A DNA stretch of 64,000 nucleotides, from contig NC_092564.1 of assembly GCF_037975245.1 (NCBI RefSeq), positions 17,471,484 to 17,535,483 of the forward strand, given 5' to 3'. The DNA is from Apostichopus japonicus. Its lineage: Eukaryota; Echinodermata; Holothuroidea; Aspidochirotida; Stichopodidae. Shown here one piece after another: positions 46,001 to 58,381 of this stretch; the first letter of the stretch is position 1, and every line of letters begins with the position of its first letter. A program made the position numbers and the translations under genes. A model generated the notes under the pieces. The model was not told where the DNA came from, did no database searches, and saw only the letters and a program-made list of their open reading frames with translations.

Positions 46001-46561
46001 AGGCATATTTCACCTTTACCGAAAGTACCATTTAAGGTTAAAGAATCGAACACATGACCATTATCCAGTTATATGTGTTTTAATCTTATGGTGTTGTTTC
46101 TCATTATATTTTTTATAGTATTTTGGGGAAGTGTGAATTTCTAAAATATGACATCTCAAAATATAGTTCAGATAAGAATAAATTCAGATGCAACATACAA
46201 AGCCTGGGAAGTTCCATTTCCGGTGATCTGGGAGGGATATTTTGACAAAGTATTCTTGCAACGCTACGCGCCAACCCAGAGTGGCGCTCCGCTTAGTGTT
46301 TGGGACGTCCAAGTCTTCACATCTTTCAGGCCCTAGGGGCAAACCCTGCCTCCCTGAATATATAATAGTTTTCACCCTTTCTCTGGAACAATTACGGCCT
46401 TAAAGGGATCAAATTGACATGTTAGGTTAACGAGGTAACATCAAAGTAATTTTTACAACCGAAAGTTTGGATTCCATGGTCGATGACCAAATAAAAAAAG
46501 AAAGAAAAAATAGAAGAATTTCAGAACGAAAACTTGATAAATTTCTATTCTTGTATGGTCG
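43055..46561. other. Intergenic between FAS1 and sulfotransferase genes
   Basis: 44764-44855 has three tandem units of about 31 bp (GGTTCCATATTCATGA). 44943-45350 is a two-copy tandem duplication of about 215 bp starting GGCTAGTCCAACAATTTT. 45605-45645 has two adjacent palindromes (GCCAGAATTCTGGC, AGCCGGAATTCCGGCT) following CAGGGATG, reminiscent of a transposon end. 46120-46300 is a decayed element fragment sharing CTACGCGCCAAC and GTGGCGCTCCGCTTAG with the MITE core. No gene seen. Confidence 0.5.
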
Positions 46562-48954
46562 TTACCTTTGCTTCGATTTAGAATTCAAAATTTCATTTAG
46601 TTTCTTCTTTTCAATCTCAAATATTTGTTTTGCTCGTTGATATATCAAAATTTCTGGTAGTAACATCTTTTTTATTTCTGGATTGTTAATCAAATCTGTT
46701 TTCGCTTTTTTTCTTGTCTGTATTTTACTGAGTTGTGAATCCGAATTATCATACTGACCAACGTTGTAATCGAATTTATTGCAATATTTAAAGAAAGGTA
46801 ACTTATATGCGACCTGGAGCATTCTCAATGTAGTAGAAAAATCTTCCATCAAGCCAACCACAGAGAAATGTTTGTCGAGATTAGAAACAACAGACTTAAC
46901 AAAGCTACGATTTTGGCTTAAAACGTAGGCTTCTGATGCTAACGGTGAATAGTCAATTGCACAATTCCAACTTTCTGACCTGGTACAATCGATATCTGTG
47001 AAGAACTCGTTCCAGAGGATACTTTTAGTACTTAAAGCCCACTCCGTGATGGTATGTGTTCTACAGTCTGGTATACCTGGAATGGTCTGGTTGAGTTCGA
47101 TGCAATAATAATAGTTAGATACCATCCTGTCGTACGGTTCTCGTAAAATAACAAACGTTGAACATTTCCTATCGCCGATTATACCGTGTATCAGATCGCA
47201 GAATCCAAAGCTGTAGTCACCCATAAACAGAGATGTACTATTCAAGATGCGAAAGTCACCGTTGAGGATATCCTGGGTGACTTGAATCCTTCCTTCAGTA
47301 TGAAGCAAGAAAGGTTCGTCTCGAACAAGATTAGACGCCACCATATTCATACATTCCTTCATGGTTGTTCCGCCGCTTTTGGGAACGTGCATAAAATTGA
47401 TGAATGCATCCTTATATTGTGGCCGTTTCGACGAATACATGAAATAATTCGGTAGGTTATTACAACTGTTGGTGTGGTGAAAAACATGGCAATTTATGAG
47501 ACGGTTATCTGACGGTTTTGAAGTTTGATTTCTGTCCTGCGAGGCACTCGACATACGATGGTGCGGCACATGAGCTCTGTGTAGGATAAATCAAAATATT
47601 GCTTAAAAATAAAATTTACCCGGAATAGTAATAACCTTTGACCTCCACCGAAGATTGTAGGACTTTTTACACGTCATAAGGCCAATCTATGACAATCATG
47701 GTTTGGAATAAATATTCTTGATGTATGGGATTTTTAAGATCTCCAAAGTAAATCTCATATGACCCTTGACCCTCACCAATCACAATAAAGATCTTGCTTC
47801 CTTATATACCAAGTATAATATTTGACAACATTCCCTTTCGCGACAGTGCTATTACGTATTTCAATCTTATTGTGGTGTTGACGTCTGGTGATATCAAAAT
47901 AAGGACCAGCAATGTATACTATATCATTTGCTATGATAGTGTGTGGATCGGGGTAGTTAGAGGAGTGTGAGGGGAGGGAGGTTAGTAGGAGTAAGGGCGA
48001 GAAAGAAAGAAAAAAGAAGCGAGAAGTTCTCTTGCATTAGTTATTATTAAAAAGTAGACAAACTGGTTCGTTATTCATTGATCTCACTCATGCACTGAAC
48101 TGAATCATAAATCGCTATATATGAGGAGAATCGGAAGTGCAGGAAATGGTCGGAAGTGAAGGGAAGAAATGGAACGGAACGAGTAGCATGTGGTTCCAAT
48201 ATATGGTATCGATCAACCATTCGTTGGCAAAATATAACTGTCTTTCAGAAAAAAAGAAAGGGAAATAAATAATGACAATTTTCAATCCCAAATTAAAATC
48301 GAGAGATCCGAGGCAAAATATTGGGAGAAATTTGGCAAAATCCAACTTAAACAAGATATATGGTTATAAAATGTAATTTAATATAAACACATATTTTTTA
48401 TATGTAAACGTCAGCTCTGCAATGGTATAGGTTATATATGTAAACGTGATATAGTTGCACGAAACGTTAGCGTTGTGGCATGCGTATTTTATATAATTAT
48501 TGACCGAAACGAAGCGAATTTCTCCACGTGAAAATATACGCGCGACCCATTTTTGATCGCAATTTACAAAGAAAAAAAAATCAAACTTTGCCGGGAGATA
48601 TCTCCCGGCAAAGTTTGGTAGTCTATATAGACTACCAATTTGGGATTTTGTCCCTCTTGTTGGTACATTTACCCACCCATTGGGGTGGGTGGGGTGGGGG
48701 ACTGGGGAGGGGAGGTATGCCGTATCCATTTAAAACGGTTGATGGAGAATGAGGCTCCTCATTCATTCATTCACTGTACAAATTGGTATACCTTACTCTA
48801 TCGTTAAGTTATACATGTACCACTAAGATATATACCACCGCTGGGGATTTATTTAGTTTACAACATCACAAGAAACTTCCACATGTAGGAACCTCTAATC
48901 AAAACAGATAATGTTTAATATGGTTATGATGAAACTGGGGCCTGATACCCCCTC

Positions 48955-49035
<81 letters not shown>

Positions 49036-49185
49036 TAGGGCCTATACTTACAGCTGTGGGTAATTGGTACCCAACGTCGTGGTGGAGCGACCGTCAGTTA
49101 AAGTCCGAAACAACAGGATTAAAGCAGCAGATACCACGACGACTAGTGCAAACGACATGCCAGAGTTCTTCGTAACTGGATTCAT
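46562..49185 (-). CDS. Type II Golgi-type sulfotransferase, paralog 1
   Basis: Two exons: 49052-49185 (start, donor GTAAGT) and 46562-47576 (acceptor CCTACACAG); intron phase 2; 382 residues. Exon 1 encodes a short cytoplasmic tail and a signal anchor (SFALVVVVSAALILLF, about 11-26). The catalytic exon has FMHVPKSGGTT (110-116, the 5'-phosphosulfate loop that binds PAPS) and ILREPYDRMVSNYYYC (around 190-198, the 3'-phosphate site), as in Sulfotransfer_2-type carbohydrate sulfotransferases (heparan 2-O/6-O and uronyl-type). It should transfer sulfate from PAPS to a glycan in the Golgi; the acceptor cannot be told from sequence. A basic C-terminal helix follows. The centre is nearly identical to paralog 2 while both ends are diverged. 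Confidence 0.9.
47577..49051 (-). other. Sulfotransferase 1 intron with double palindrome
   Basis: Contains two overlapping perfect palindromes at 48582-48617 (36 bp, centre GAGATATCTC) and 48615-48638 (24 bp, centre TCTATATAGA), and an AT microsatellite at about 48957-49032. Nothing else recognised. Confidence 0.7.
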
Positions 49186-49927
49186 CGTTCTTCTTTTCCG
49201 TCCCTCAACTCAAGTGTAGGCTACAATCGATGCCTAACAGCCTGCATGTACTTGCGGTAACGTTACATATCCTTATGTATCATTTATACTGTTGAAGTAC
49301 ACCATGCTGTTACCATGCAAATCATACACTCATGAGCCTACACACATACACACAGGTTGTATCCTACAGTCGTGGGTAAAGAGATTATCCAAGTCTTGAA
49401 AGAAGCTTGTACCACTCACTCGAAATCACTGCTGTTAATACTGTATAATGCATGTGCGGATGTATAGACTAATATTTGTAAACCGTTATATGCCTATTAT
49501 AATGTGGCAGGCAATACAGGACTACAACAACAGGTTATCACAAGAAAGGATTTAGATTGTCGTGACGATCCTGCAGAGCAGAAGCACGAGATTCTGGAAC
49601 GGGTTTCCTGTCTTGTGGTGACTGTTGGTTCTATCTTCACTGAAGCGTGAAGCTATACGGTGTGAGGCCTGTATATACAGCAATTCGGACGTCTTGGCAA
49701 ATGAGTCTTATTTTGCGTTTTGTTCATTAGCTATAGGGATACTGTTTACATTAAGATCCGAACAATCACCAGTATACGTTAGAAACAAGAACAGGTTGGT
49801 GGCACAACCTGAGTTCCGTTTTGCACAATGGTAGAGATGTTTGCCAAAGGCACAACGCCCTTTTACACTTTAGTGACGTCTAAAGAAACAATGTCTTTCA
49901 GTAGCAATCGTTGATCTTTCCTTCACT
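49186..49927. other. Upstream of sulfotransferase 1, nothing recognised
   Basis: Presumably contains the promoter of the minus-strand gene, but I cannot mark elements. Confidence 0.35.
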
Positions 49928-50573
49928 CAAGGGCGGCGGAACCGGGGGGCACAGGGGGCACGTGCCCCCCACTTTTCCTCAGGGTTAAAAATGTGCCCTT
50001 TTTCTACATAAAAATTGAGGTGTCTCAAGTTAGCAAGAGGCCAGGGAACCAGAATGAACACTCGGGAAGGGCCGTTTCCGGCCATCTGAGGGGTTTGTAA
50101 AACCAAAATTTTTATTGTACGCTCCGCGCCAACCGATGGTGGCGCTCCGCTCAGATAGTCGTGCATACAACTTTGCAAATCCTGGCTACGCCCCTGACTT
50201 TTAATGAATTTATGTGGGTCAAAACTCAAAGCTATTTCGAATGGAAACAATTTGTTAAGATATTAACAAGAAATAAACTCTAATTCGGAAGATTCCTACA
50301 TTAGCAACTAGCATGATTTCGCCTCATTTGTCTCAATAGAAAACTTGTTCCTTGTTTCCCAATTTGCACATTGGATATTGCAGTGCTAGTATGCATATTT
50401 TCCTTGGGGGGGGGGGGGGGCGTTGATGGTGTGACGTGTATACGCAAATAAGATAATACAATAAGAGTTATAAAGGGTACTAAATATCAGGCTACATCAG
50501 TCCAATCGAATTTCTGCAAAGTGCCCTTTGATGTCGGTGCCCCCCCAGATTAAAAGTGCTTCCGCCGCCCTTG
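49928..50573. mobile_element. hAT-like MITE, copy 2
   Basis: 646 bp; CAAGGGCGGCGGAA at the left, TTCCGCCGCCCTTG at the right, and a perfect 8-bp duplication CCTTCACT (49920-49927 and 50574-50581). High similarity to 32533-33137 over most of its length (GGCCAGGGAACCAGAATGAA, CGCTCCGCGCCAACCGATG, GGAAGATTCCTACATTAGCA). It carries about 60 bp near the left end (around 49964-50026) that copy 1 lacks. No coding capacity. Confidence 0.9.
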
Positions 50574-52968
50574 CCTTCACTGCCTTGCTATCGTGAGATC
50601 TACCGAGGGAGGGTGGGGGGGGGGCGGTTCAATTGGACGGATACAGGAAAGGTCAACGTGGACTATTCGAGAGTTTGTAGGAAAGAAGTTGGTAGTAAAT
50701 GGTGTTTTGTCCGTCTGAAACACATATCTCACATGTCGGGGGTGGGTGGGTTGTATAGGTAAGAAGTTTGTAGGAAATGGTTTTGTCCGTCTTAAAACAC
50801 ATAAATCACACGTTGGGTTGGGGGAGGGGGGGCTGGGATGGGTTGGTGGGAGGTGGACTATATTTCTGTTTCTTCTTTTCTAACTAGGTATTCACTCCAG
50901 GGTATAGTTTATGCTTGGCCATTAAGTTGAATTCTTAGCATGATTGCATAAACCAAAAGTCAAATGACCAGTTTTCCTTTTCATATTCCTCATTGTCCGT
51001 CGCTGGAAATTTCAACTTTTTTCTTCAAAATTGCTGGAAGAACATATTCGAAAGTTTGAGTTAAAATGTCATAATTTGGATATAAAATGCCGAAATTTCG
51101 ATACGAACAACACACGTTTATAGATTAGGATATTAGTTGTATATAAGTCAGGAAGGAGCATACACATGCCCCCCCCCCCTGTTCCCCTCTTCCTATACGC
51201 CTATGCGAACGTACGTAACAGTTAACATGATTGCATTATTATACTGTATTTATGATAAGGTTCTGGTATGTTGAACTAATTTAAAAGTTTTCAAAGGGTT
51301 CGCTATGGCCTATATATATATATATTTGTTAGAACGACAGTTACCAGATGTTCAAATTGAATATGATAATATAATTCTGTTTTTGTGTGTATGACAAGTA
51401 ACCTTTTGTGCTACTGTGACAACTACTCCGCCTTGGGACAAACTGTCTTATTTTCCTTGTTTTACTGCAATTAAAAAAAAAACTAAATGTTATGTTTAAA
51501 TATACGCTATATGCCTGATGTTAACCAATCGTTTCCTATACACAGGACATTATTATTTAATGTGGTACTAAAAGGAACTTATCAAAGAACTTTGAAAGTA
51601 TGAATAATTTGCTACATATTGCAAAATGTGACAACAAGCCCCGGTCCCCACGTCCCGCCTTAGCTACTACTTGGTACTCGGAACCTTCAGCATTTAGATG
51701 TAGGCCTACTTGACACTCTGATAAATGTATTCAAATATATAATGCTGGTAAATTGTAATCACTATTTAGGCAACTTTATTGAAAATACAGCACTTAACAA
51801 CACAGTCGAAATCAGTGAGCTCGGAACACTACTCCGTCTGGTGCACACAAGTAGATGTAGTCAACTTACACTTCGGAGTAGAAGTATTGCTATAGAGCTG
51901 CCAGGAAGGACCGATTTTATATCCATCACAAGACAACAACCAACTTACTCGTCTTAGTAGGCCAAGCTCACGGTTATACGATATGAAAACTTATACGTGA
52001 AATATTCAACAATTTATATCATGTATCCATATATTAGTAATTCAAAAGGCTTTAGGCTATATAGGCCTTTATAGGCTCTACTTATAATACTGTTCATCAA
52101 ATATTTAGTTAATGTGAAAAGTTATTAGCGCAGTCTCCGGTCAGGGATTTCGAATCCTTTGCATCCGAAACCCAGATCCGATACCGAGCCAATTTCGAAA
52201 CCGAGGGCCCAGTCTGGTTTCGAGACCGACAATTATGTATCGTCATGTAAAGTAGAACACTGTCTTCACTAATTACGGCTGCAGATAAGCTGCTGTATGC
52301 CTGGGCAACACATATACGGCTTATAAGAAGTCTACCGAATTATAGAACAAGAAAGCTGGCTAACAACCAAATGATATATACCGTATATGAGTCATCCAAG
52401 ATTGACCCTGGGCACGAAACACCAACCTAAGTTACAGGTACACAGATACACACAGGCAACTAATCATATCTGTACTCACCAAACTAGGCCTGAGAGTCCA
52501 ACTGATATATTGGTTTGCTTTTCGTCAGTCTTATCTAGGTTCACTTCGGTAATGTCACTTCACACGATACCCAACAAAACGCACGCTCATGCATAACTTG
52601 ACATTTTTTAAGGGAGGGGAGGAGGGGAGGGGAGGGGAGGGGAGGGGATTGAGGCCATGAGTGATTGAGGGGGGGGGGATGGAATGAGATATGTAAAATA
52701 TATGTACGTTAGTAACACGTTACCAACATATCGATCATATAACATTGCGAAAACAAAGTAATGTGTTCTTTAAGCGACATAACTCTCATAACTGGAAAAT
52801 CATTTTCAAGAAAAAAGAAATGTCCATCTTGTAAGTTTCTAAAATAAAGCATACATTTATTTACTTTCTTACAAATGTTTGGTATGAATGGCATCCACGA
52901 GTGGAATGGCTAGCTTAGAACCTGCAAACTCGATAAGATGTTGATTCATGCCTTTAAATATACTAACT
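50574..52968. other. Intergenic between the two sulfotransferase genes
   Basis: G-rich runs near 50820-50850 and 52610-52680; CCTATACGCCTATG near 51191 looks like a solitary foldback-element end. TTTATT at 52856-52861 (AATAAA on the minus strand), about 110 bp past the paralog 2 stop, is a plausible polyadenylation signal. Confidence 0.45.
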
Positions 52969-54393
52969 CTATAAACTTTCAAGTTCTTTCTTTTGAATTT
53001 CAAATATTTCTTTAGCTCGATTGTACATCAATATTTCCGGATATAATAATTCTCGAACGGCAGGGTGTGCCATTAGCTGATTCTTTGCAATAGATTTGAG
53101 AAGTTTCTTATTCATCGTCTTTTTGTATGTTCCAGCATTATAATCTAACGTTTGACAGGTGTCGAAAAATGGCAGGCCGTAGGCTTGCTGCAACATTTTT
53201 AGTGACGTTTCCATATCTTCCGTTAGACCAACCACAGAGAAATGTTTATCGAGACCAGCAACAAGAGCCTCAACGTAAGTGGTGTTTTGACTGAGAAGAT
53301 AAGACTCTTCCAATGTTCTGTAGTTCATTTTACATTCCCAATTCACATTTTTGGTACAATCGATATCTGTGAAGATTTCGTTCCAGAGGATACTTTTAGT
53401 CCTTAACGCCCACTCCGTGATGGTATGTGTTCTACAGTCTGGTATACCTGGAATTGTCTGGTTGAGTTCGATGCAATAATAATAGTTAGATACCATCCTG
53501 TCGTACGGTTCTCGTAAAATAACAAACGTTGAACATTTCTTATCGCCGATGATACCGTGTATCAGATCGCAGAATCCAAAGCTGTAGTCACCCATAAACA
53601 GAGATGTACTATTCAAGATACGAAAGTCACCGTTGAGGATATCCTGGGTGACTTGAATCCTGCCTTCAGTGTGAAGCAAGAAAGGTTCGTCTCGAACAAG
53701 ATTAGACGCCACCATATTCATACATTCCTTCATGGTTGTACCGCCGCTTTTGGGAACGTGCATAAAATTGATAACAGTACTCTTGAATTGTGGCCGTTTC
53801 GAGGAATACATAAAATAATTTGGTAGGTTGTTACAACTGTTCGAACGGTGCAGGACATGGCAATCCAATGCTATGTCATCTTGATAAGATGTCAAGTGAG
53901 GATGACCATCCCTGCCCTGTAGCATTCTATGAACTGACGAACTGGCTCTGTGAAAATAAAGATAGAAATAACATGTGTTTTGAGATGTTTGCACGACTGG
54001 TGCACATTTAGACCCATATATAAGAGCGCACGGCATTAAGGCCCATAGCTAGACTGGAGCAAGGGCCCGGGACCGTGACCACCACATCCATGCCGACTAA
54101 TGTGACATCCTCCCCCTAACCCCTCTCCACCCATTTGCCAAAAGTGTTCAACACGTGATCCGCAATTAAGATGTATAACCTACATTATATTTTGATAAAG
54201 CAATGAGTGAGTGTACTCTACAGAGCTATTAATAAAAGACAATAAATGTTTTTGTTTCTTACCTCTGTTGCAAGTTTATTTTAGTTGTTGTATACTGGTT
54301 GACCAGTAACATCACTAATAAAAATGAAATAATAGAAACTTGTCCAGTGATCCACAACAACCCATGCGTAGTCAAACTATTAAAAACCGCCAT
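52969..54393 (-). CDS. Type II Golgi-type sulfotransferase, paralog 2
   Basis: Exons 54263-54393 (donor GTAAGA) and 52969-53947 (acceptor TTATTTTCACAG); intron phase 2 as in paralog 1; 369 residues with this first exon. Signal anchor: QVSIISFLLVMLLVN (about 18-32). I chose ATG 54393 because AAAATGG is a good context and gives a short cytoplasmic tail; the frame stays open to an ATG at 54483. PAPS-binding motifs are FMHVPKSGGTT (PKSGGTT at 109-115) and ILREPYDRMVSN. The region from there to TDIDCT is almost identical to paralog 1, while the N-terminal stem and the C-terminal third differ at about half of positions. An alternative anchor exon exists at 55561-55685. Confidence 0.9.
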
Positions 54394-54954
54394 TTTTTGT
54401 CTCGATTTTCCCAATGTAAAATGGAATCCAACCCAATATTTAATCGTTTCTTCAATAACCATGATGATAAATGGAGTTTGCAAGACAAACGGGTCTGGTT
54501 TCCTTAGTATAGAACCGGGTCAGTGAATTTCTTTATAATCAATGTAGAATTATTCACAGACGTTGTGGTCACCCTTTTACTCGTGACGTCTGTTTTACCA
54601 TGATGACTGTTTGTTGTACCTTTCACTGGCGTGACTAAATACACATTCATAATCTATCACTGGAAATATAGTTAACCACCATATAGTCTTTCTCTGTTAG
54701 ATGTAACTCTATCTCGCTCTCTCTCTCTATTAGCATTCATATATATGTTGTCTTTGGTATTGAATACTCTACACAGCTGCTCGAGTTCTTTACTTAGATT
54801 CATACACCTTCTCTAAGATGATTTGCGTGGGTCTGTTGACACCGACGTATCCACAACCCACTTCGCAAATTATCCATGAGTAATGATCTTATTTGTGAAG
54901 TAGATATATCGACGATATTTTTTCATATTGAATGTCTAATATGTTGAATGTATG
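54394..54954 (-). other. Between the two candidate first exons of sulfotransferase 2
   Basis: A short CT run near 54712-54729; otherwise nothing recognised. Confidence 0.35.
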
Positions 54955-55269
54955 CAGGGACGTGCTCAGGAATATTTGAGTGCCGGGCAGATTGTGCGGT
55001 AGTGTGAGCCACACCCTGGGAGAGGGATCTCATGGGTGGGGTACCCCCTCCCCACTGGACACATTTTGCACATGAAGTATGCTTAGGTGGTGCTATGTTT
55101 CCTATTCTGTGCCATGTATTCACCCATATTTTGATAACATTGGTAACATTTGTTAACATATCATCAAAAAAGTGCCGGGCGGAAATGGTTAAAATACTGT
55201 TTGTGCTGTGCGGCATTCAGAACTGCTCGGCGCAGCCGCCCGGTGCCGCCCAGTGTGAGCACATCCATG
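54955..55269. mobile_element. Probable short hAT-like MITE
   Basis: Ends CAGGGACGTGCTCA and TGAGCACATCCATG are imperfect inverted repeats, with GTGCCGGGC blocks further in on both arms. A 6-bp direct repeat TGTATG abuts both ends. 315 bp, no coding capacity. It lies between the two candidate first exons of sulfotransferase 2. Confidence 0.5.
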
Positions 55270-55560
55270 TGTATGTATAGGTCAATTATGCTGGAGTAGA
55301 CAGGGAAGGTCTACTTCCCAATTTCTTTGAATGAAATATGAGAGAGAATGTATAGCAGGTGATTTGTTGGGCAGGGACGGGGTCGGGAGGGGTGGCTGGC
55401 TGATAGTCGCCAAAGAAGAAGGATAAACAAGAGTAACATATTGGAAGTACCTTACCACAACCTTATTATGTTATATACAGACCATCGCGTCGTATATAAG
55501 ATAAATACAAGACATGTGATCACATACTAATATAAAATAAACGTAAAAAAGATTACTTAC

Positions 55561-55685
55561 ATTTGTTGTACAAATACCTCGTTAATTGGACGTTGGTTGG
55601 TAAATAAAACGCCTATTGCAAACAGAATAATCACAAATATTTCGCCGACGACCCACCTGGTTGCACCTGTGCGGTTCTCGGCCAT
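55561..55685 (-). CDS. Alternative signal-anchor exon for sulfotransferase 2 (or orphan)
   Basis: ATG at 55685 opens 41 codons plus two bases, ending at a consensus donor GTAAGTAATC. The product MAENRTGATRWVVGEIFVII... has a charged N-terminus and one hydrophobic segment (EIFVIILFAIGVLF), the same type II anchor design as the first exons at 54263-54393 and 49052-49185. It leaves the same phase 2, so splicing to 53947 gives an intact frame (367 residues). Either an alternative promoter/first exon of paralog 2 or the remnant of a third tandem copy whose catalytic exon is gone. Confidence 0.6.
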
Positions 55686-57721
55686 TTCCAATTAAGCGAG
55701 TCAACATTTACGTAAATAGTTGCCCGATGTTCACTGTTCAAATGGCACGTTCGAAGAGAAAGCGAGAGAGAGTGAGGGATACTGAGAGAAGCTAATGGAA
55801 GGTTATGAAATAGGTGTATACACATACAACCCCGTGTTATCTTATAAACGTTAGAAAGGGTTTCGTTTATATCCGCTTAATTATCTTCCACACAGACAGA
55901 TGGACCATCGCCTCTCTGCGATAAGGTATACTTCCTGTGTGCCATTCATCCTGATAGTCTGAGCCGAATAAGAGAATTAGAATAGTTTTTACATCCGCCT
56001 GAAAGGTTTGAAGATTGTCGAGAAATAGACGTAGTGTCTTTCATTGGACTGTAAATGTTGGCTGGGAAGGGGGGGGGGGGAAGACTGATTTAGGTCGCAT
56101 GGACCTCTTTTGAAGGGTAAGAGGCAGATGATAAATTTATAAAGTGGGAGCTAAGGAAGGGAGGTCCTGGGGTCGTTGATCCCGACTCGCATGAAGGGAC
56201 ATGTGGTCCCCCCAACTTCCGAAAAAGCTAATTTTAGACGTCGATGATGCATTTTATGCAAGTATATTTATGACACAAAGTAGATATATCAGTGTAGGTA
56301 TAAATTAAGACTGTGATAATAAATGCTGATAAAATAGAGAGGAAATCCCCCGACTGAACCCTTTCTTCCCCAGACTGACGAAGGAGGTGGGCCATGCCAC
56401 CCACATCCCACCCCAAACCCCCACCACCCCACCCCACTACACCACACGTTGGCATAATTTCAGTCATCATCATTCCTTTTGATGGTTGAATGTTGTAGAG
56501 GATGAAATAAACTATGGTTTAACAATCAGGAGGTTTAAAGGTGATTTAAGGCCTTTTTAGAAATTCCTGGTTGGAACAGGAAGATTTGACAAGGAGAGCT
56601 GGCTGATAGGTTGGGTAGTACTATGCTAAATGTCACCTCTTCTAGCTTGAAATCTAAATCAGTGGTCATTGTGGTTAACTTTGCATGTGCCGAGATAGTC
56701 CATAAGCGATAACATATCAGTTACAGAAGCATACGTAGGCCTAGGTGAATCCATTAAGGCTTTGCAATACCAAGGGTCAATGTTGTTACGACATATGCTC
56801 ATGACCAAGGATCTCCCTTTGGTTGCAAATTCCATGTCACCGAACTTTTGATGACCCACAATACCCATTAAACTTCTTTTTTGTTCAATTAGAGTGATAT
56901 TCGGCTAAGATAAGAAAATTACACAACAATCAGGACATGGGCACATGTCCGTTTTTGGCTTTAATTGTTGGTAAAGATACAATCTTGGTGTTACGTAATA
57001 GAATAGGCAATTATTTCTGCAGTATTTGATATGACAGCTATAATATGTGCAAAGAATAGAGGCTTCGTTCACAATTAACCAGTATAATGTGTGGTTCTAT
57101 AGATATATAAGCATAACTTAACTGAACCCGTTGTTGCAAGTGCATTACACCAAACATTAATGTTGCGTCAAGGAAGGGCAAGCTCTTTTATCTTTCTGTT
57201 CTGAGTCCCTCAATTAAAGAGGGAAGGAGTGGGGGGGGGGGTTCACCCCTCACACCCCTAGACCTGCGTCTGACCACGGAGGAGTGGTCAAATTCTTCCA
57301 CGGGTGAACTTAAACATTCCTAGACCGAGAGTAAGTTCCCCGACAGACGAATGGCGATACAAGGTTGGGTCCTTACCCCACTCCCCATCCTTTGTGCGCG
57401 GCACTGTTCTGGGACCGCCATTAAAAATTCCCATGCAATGGACGATAGTTTTCCTCAGCATCTGACCACTTTCTCAAATAATATAACAGGTTCAGACATC
57501 TTTGTCGTCACTGCAGTGCAGCTATTAATGGTAAACGAAGTTGTTTCGAAACCAAACCCGGTCCCCAATTCGCAAACCAGAAATACCAAGTCCACAGAAG
57601 ACTCCGCTCAACAACAGTGTTCAGCAGCAATTTAGGTCAAAAGAAACTGGTACCTGTCGAGGTTTTAAACGTTGCGGACTTGCGGATCGAACACTCTAAA
57701 AGCAGGTGGCTGCTGCGGAAC
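55686..57721. other. Intergenic, nothing recognised
   Basis: G and C runs near 56060-56080, 56395-56445 and 57230-57245. An open minus-strand stretch at 56659-56868 has no known domain and is not called. Confidence 0.4.
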
Positions 57722-58381
57722 TATGGAACGCCATGTTAACATTTATTCAATTATTAGAGATATCTTCAATTAATTTCAGATATCTCAAATTAAATTAAAT
57801 ATATCTCTAGTTATTGAAGATATCTTCAATTCAATTTGAGATATCAGAAATTGAATTTTCGATATCTTGAAGTTTATTTAAGATATCTCTAACTGTTTTT
57901 CAGATATCAAGAAATAAATTAAAGATATCATAAAAGGAAACATTATTTAAGATATCTCGAATTGAATTAGAGATATCCAAAATTGAATGCGAGATATCAA
58001 GAATTCGATTTAGAGATATCCAAAATTGAATTCGAGATTATCAAGAAAAGAATTCGAGATATCCAAACTTGAATTCAAGATATCAAGAATTCGAATTAGA
58101 GATATCCAAAATTGAATTAGAGATATCAATAATTCGAATTAGAGATATCTGGAATACAATTAGAGATATCTGGAATACAATTAGAGATATCCAAAATTCA
58201 ATTAGAGATATCAATAATTCAAATTAGAGATATCCAAAATCGAATTCTTGATATCTCGAATTCAATTTCTGATATCTCAAATATGTTTCAATTAGAGATA
58301 TCTGAAAATGAATTAGAGATATCTGGGAATGAATTAGAGACATCTGTAATTATTGAATAAATGTTAAAATGGCGTTCCATA
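57722..58381. mobile_element. TIR element packed with GATATC palindrome repeats
   Basis: Terminal inverted repeats of about 35 bp (left TATGGAACGCCATGTTAAC followed by ATTTATTCAAT; right is the complement, ending GGCGTTCCATA). CGGAAC directly flanks both ends (57716-57721 and 58382-58387), a likely 6-bp target duplication. The interior of about 580 bp is a tandem series of roughly thirty units of 17-21 bp alternating AGATATC with AATTGAATT-like spacers, so every unit is nearly self-complementary. It ends 84 bp before the KTI12 start codon. Confidence 0.85.

Noticed and set aside
47186..47455. Plus-strand 89-codon frame also present at 53557-53826
   Set aside because: It is antisense to the most conserved part of the sulfotransferase catalytic exon, so its conservation follows from the sense gene.
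56659..56868. 69-codon minus-strand frame upstream of KTI12
   Set aside because: No recognisable domain and no supported splice partners; could be a decayed exon but nothing decides it.
57722..58381. CRISPR-like or tRNA-cluster appearance of the GATATC array
   Set aside because: Units are AT-rich, too short and degenerate, and enclosed by TIRs. No tRNA promoter boxes or cloverleaf seen.
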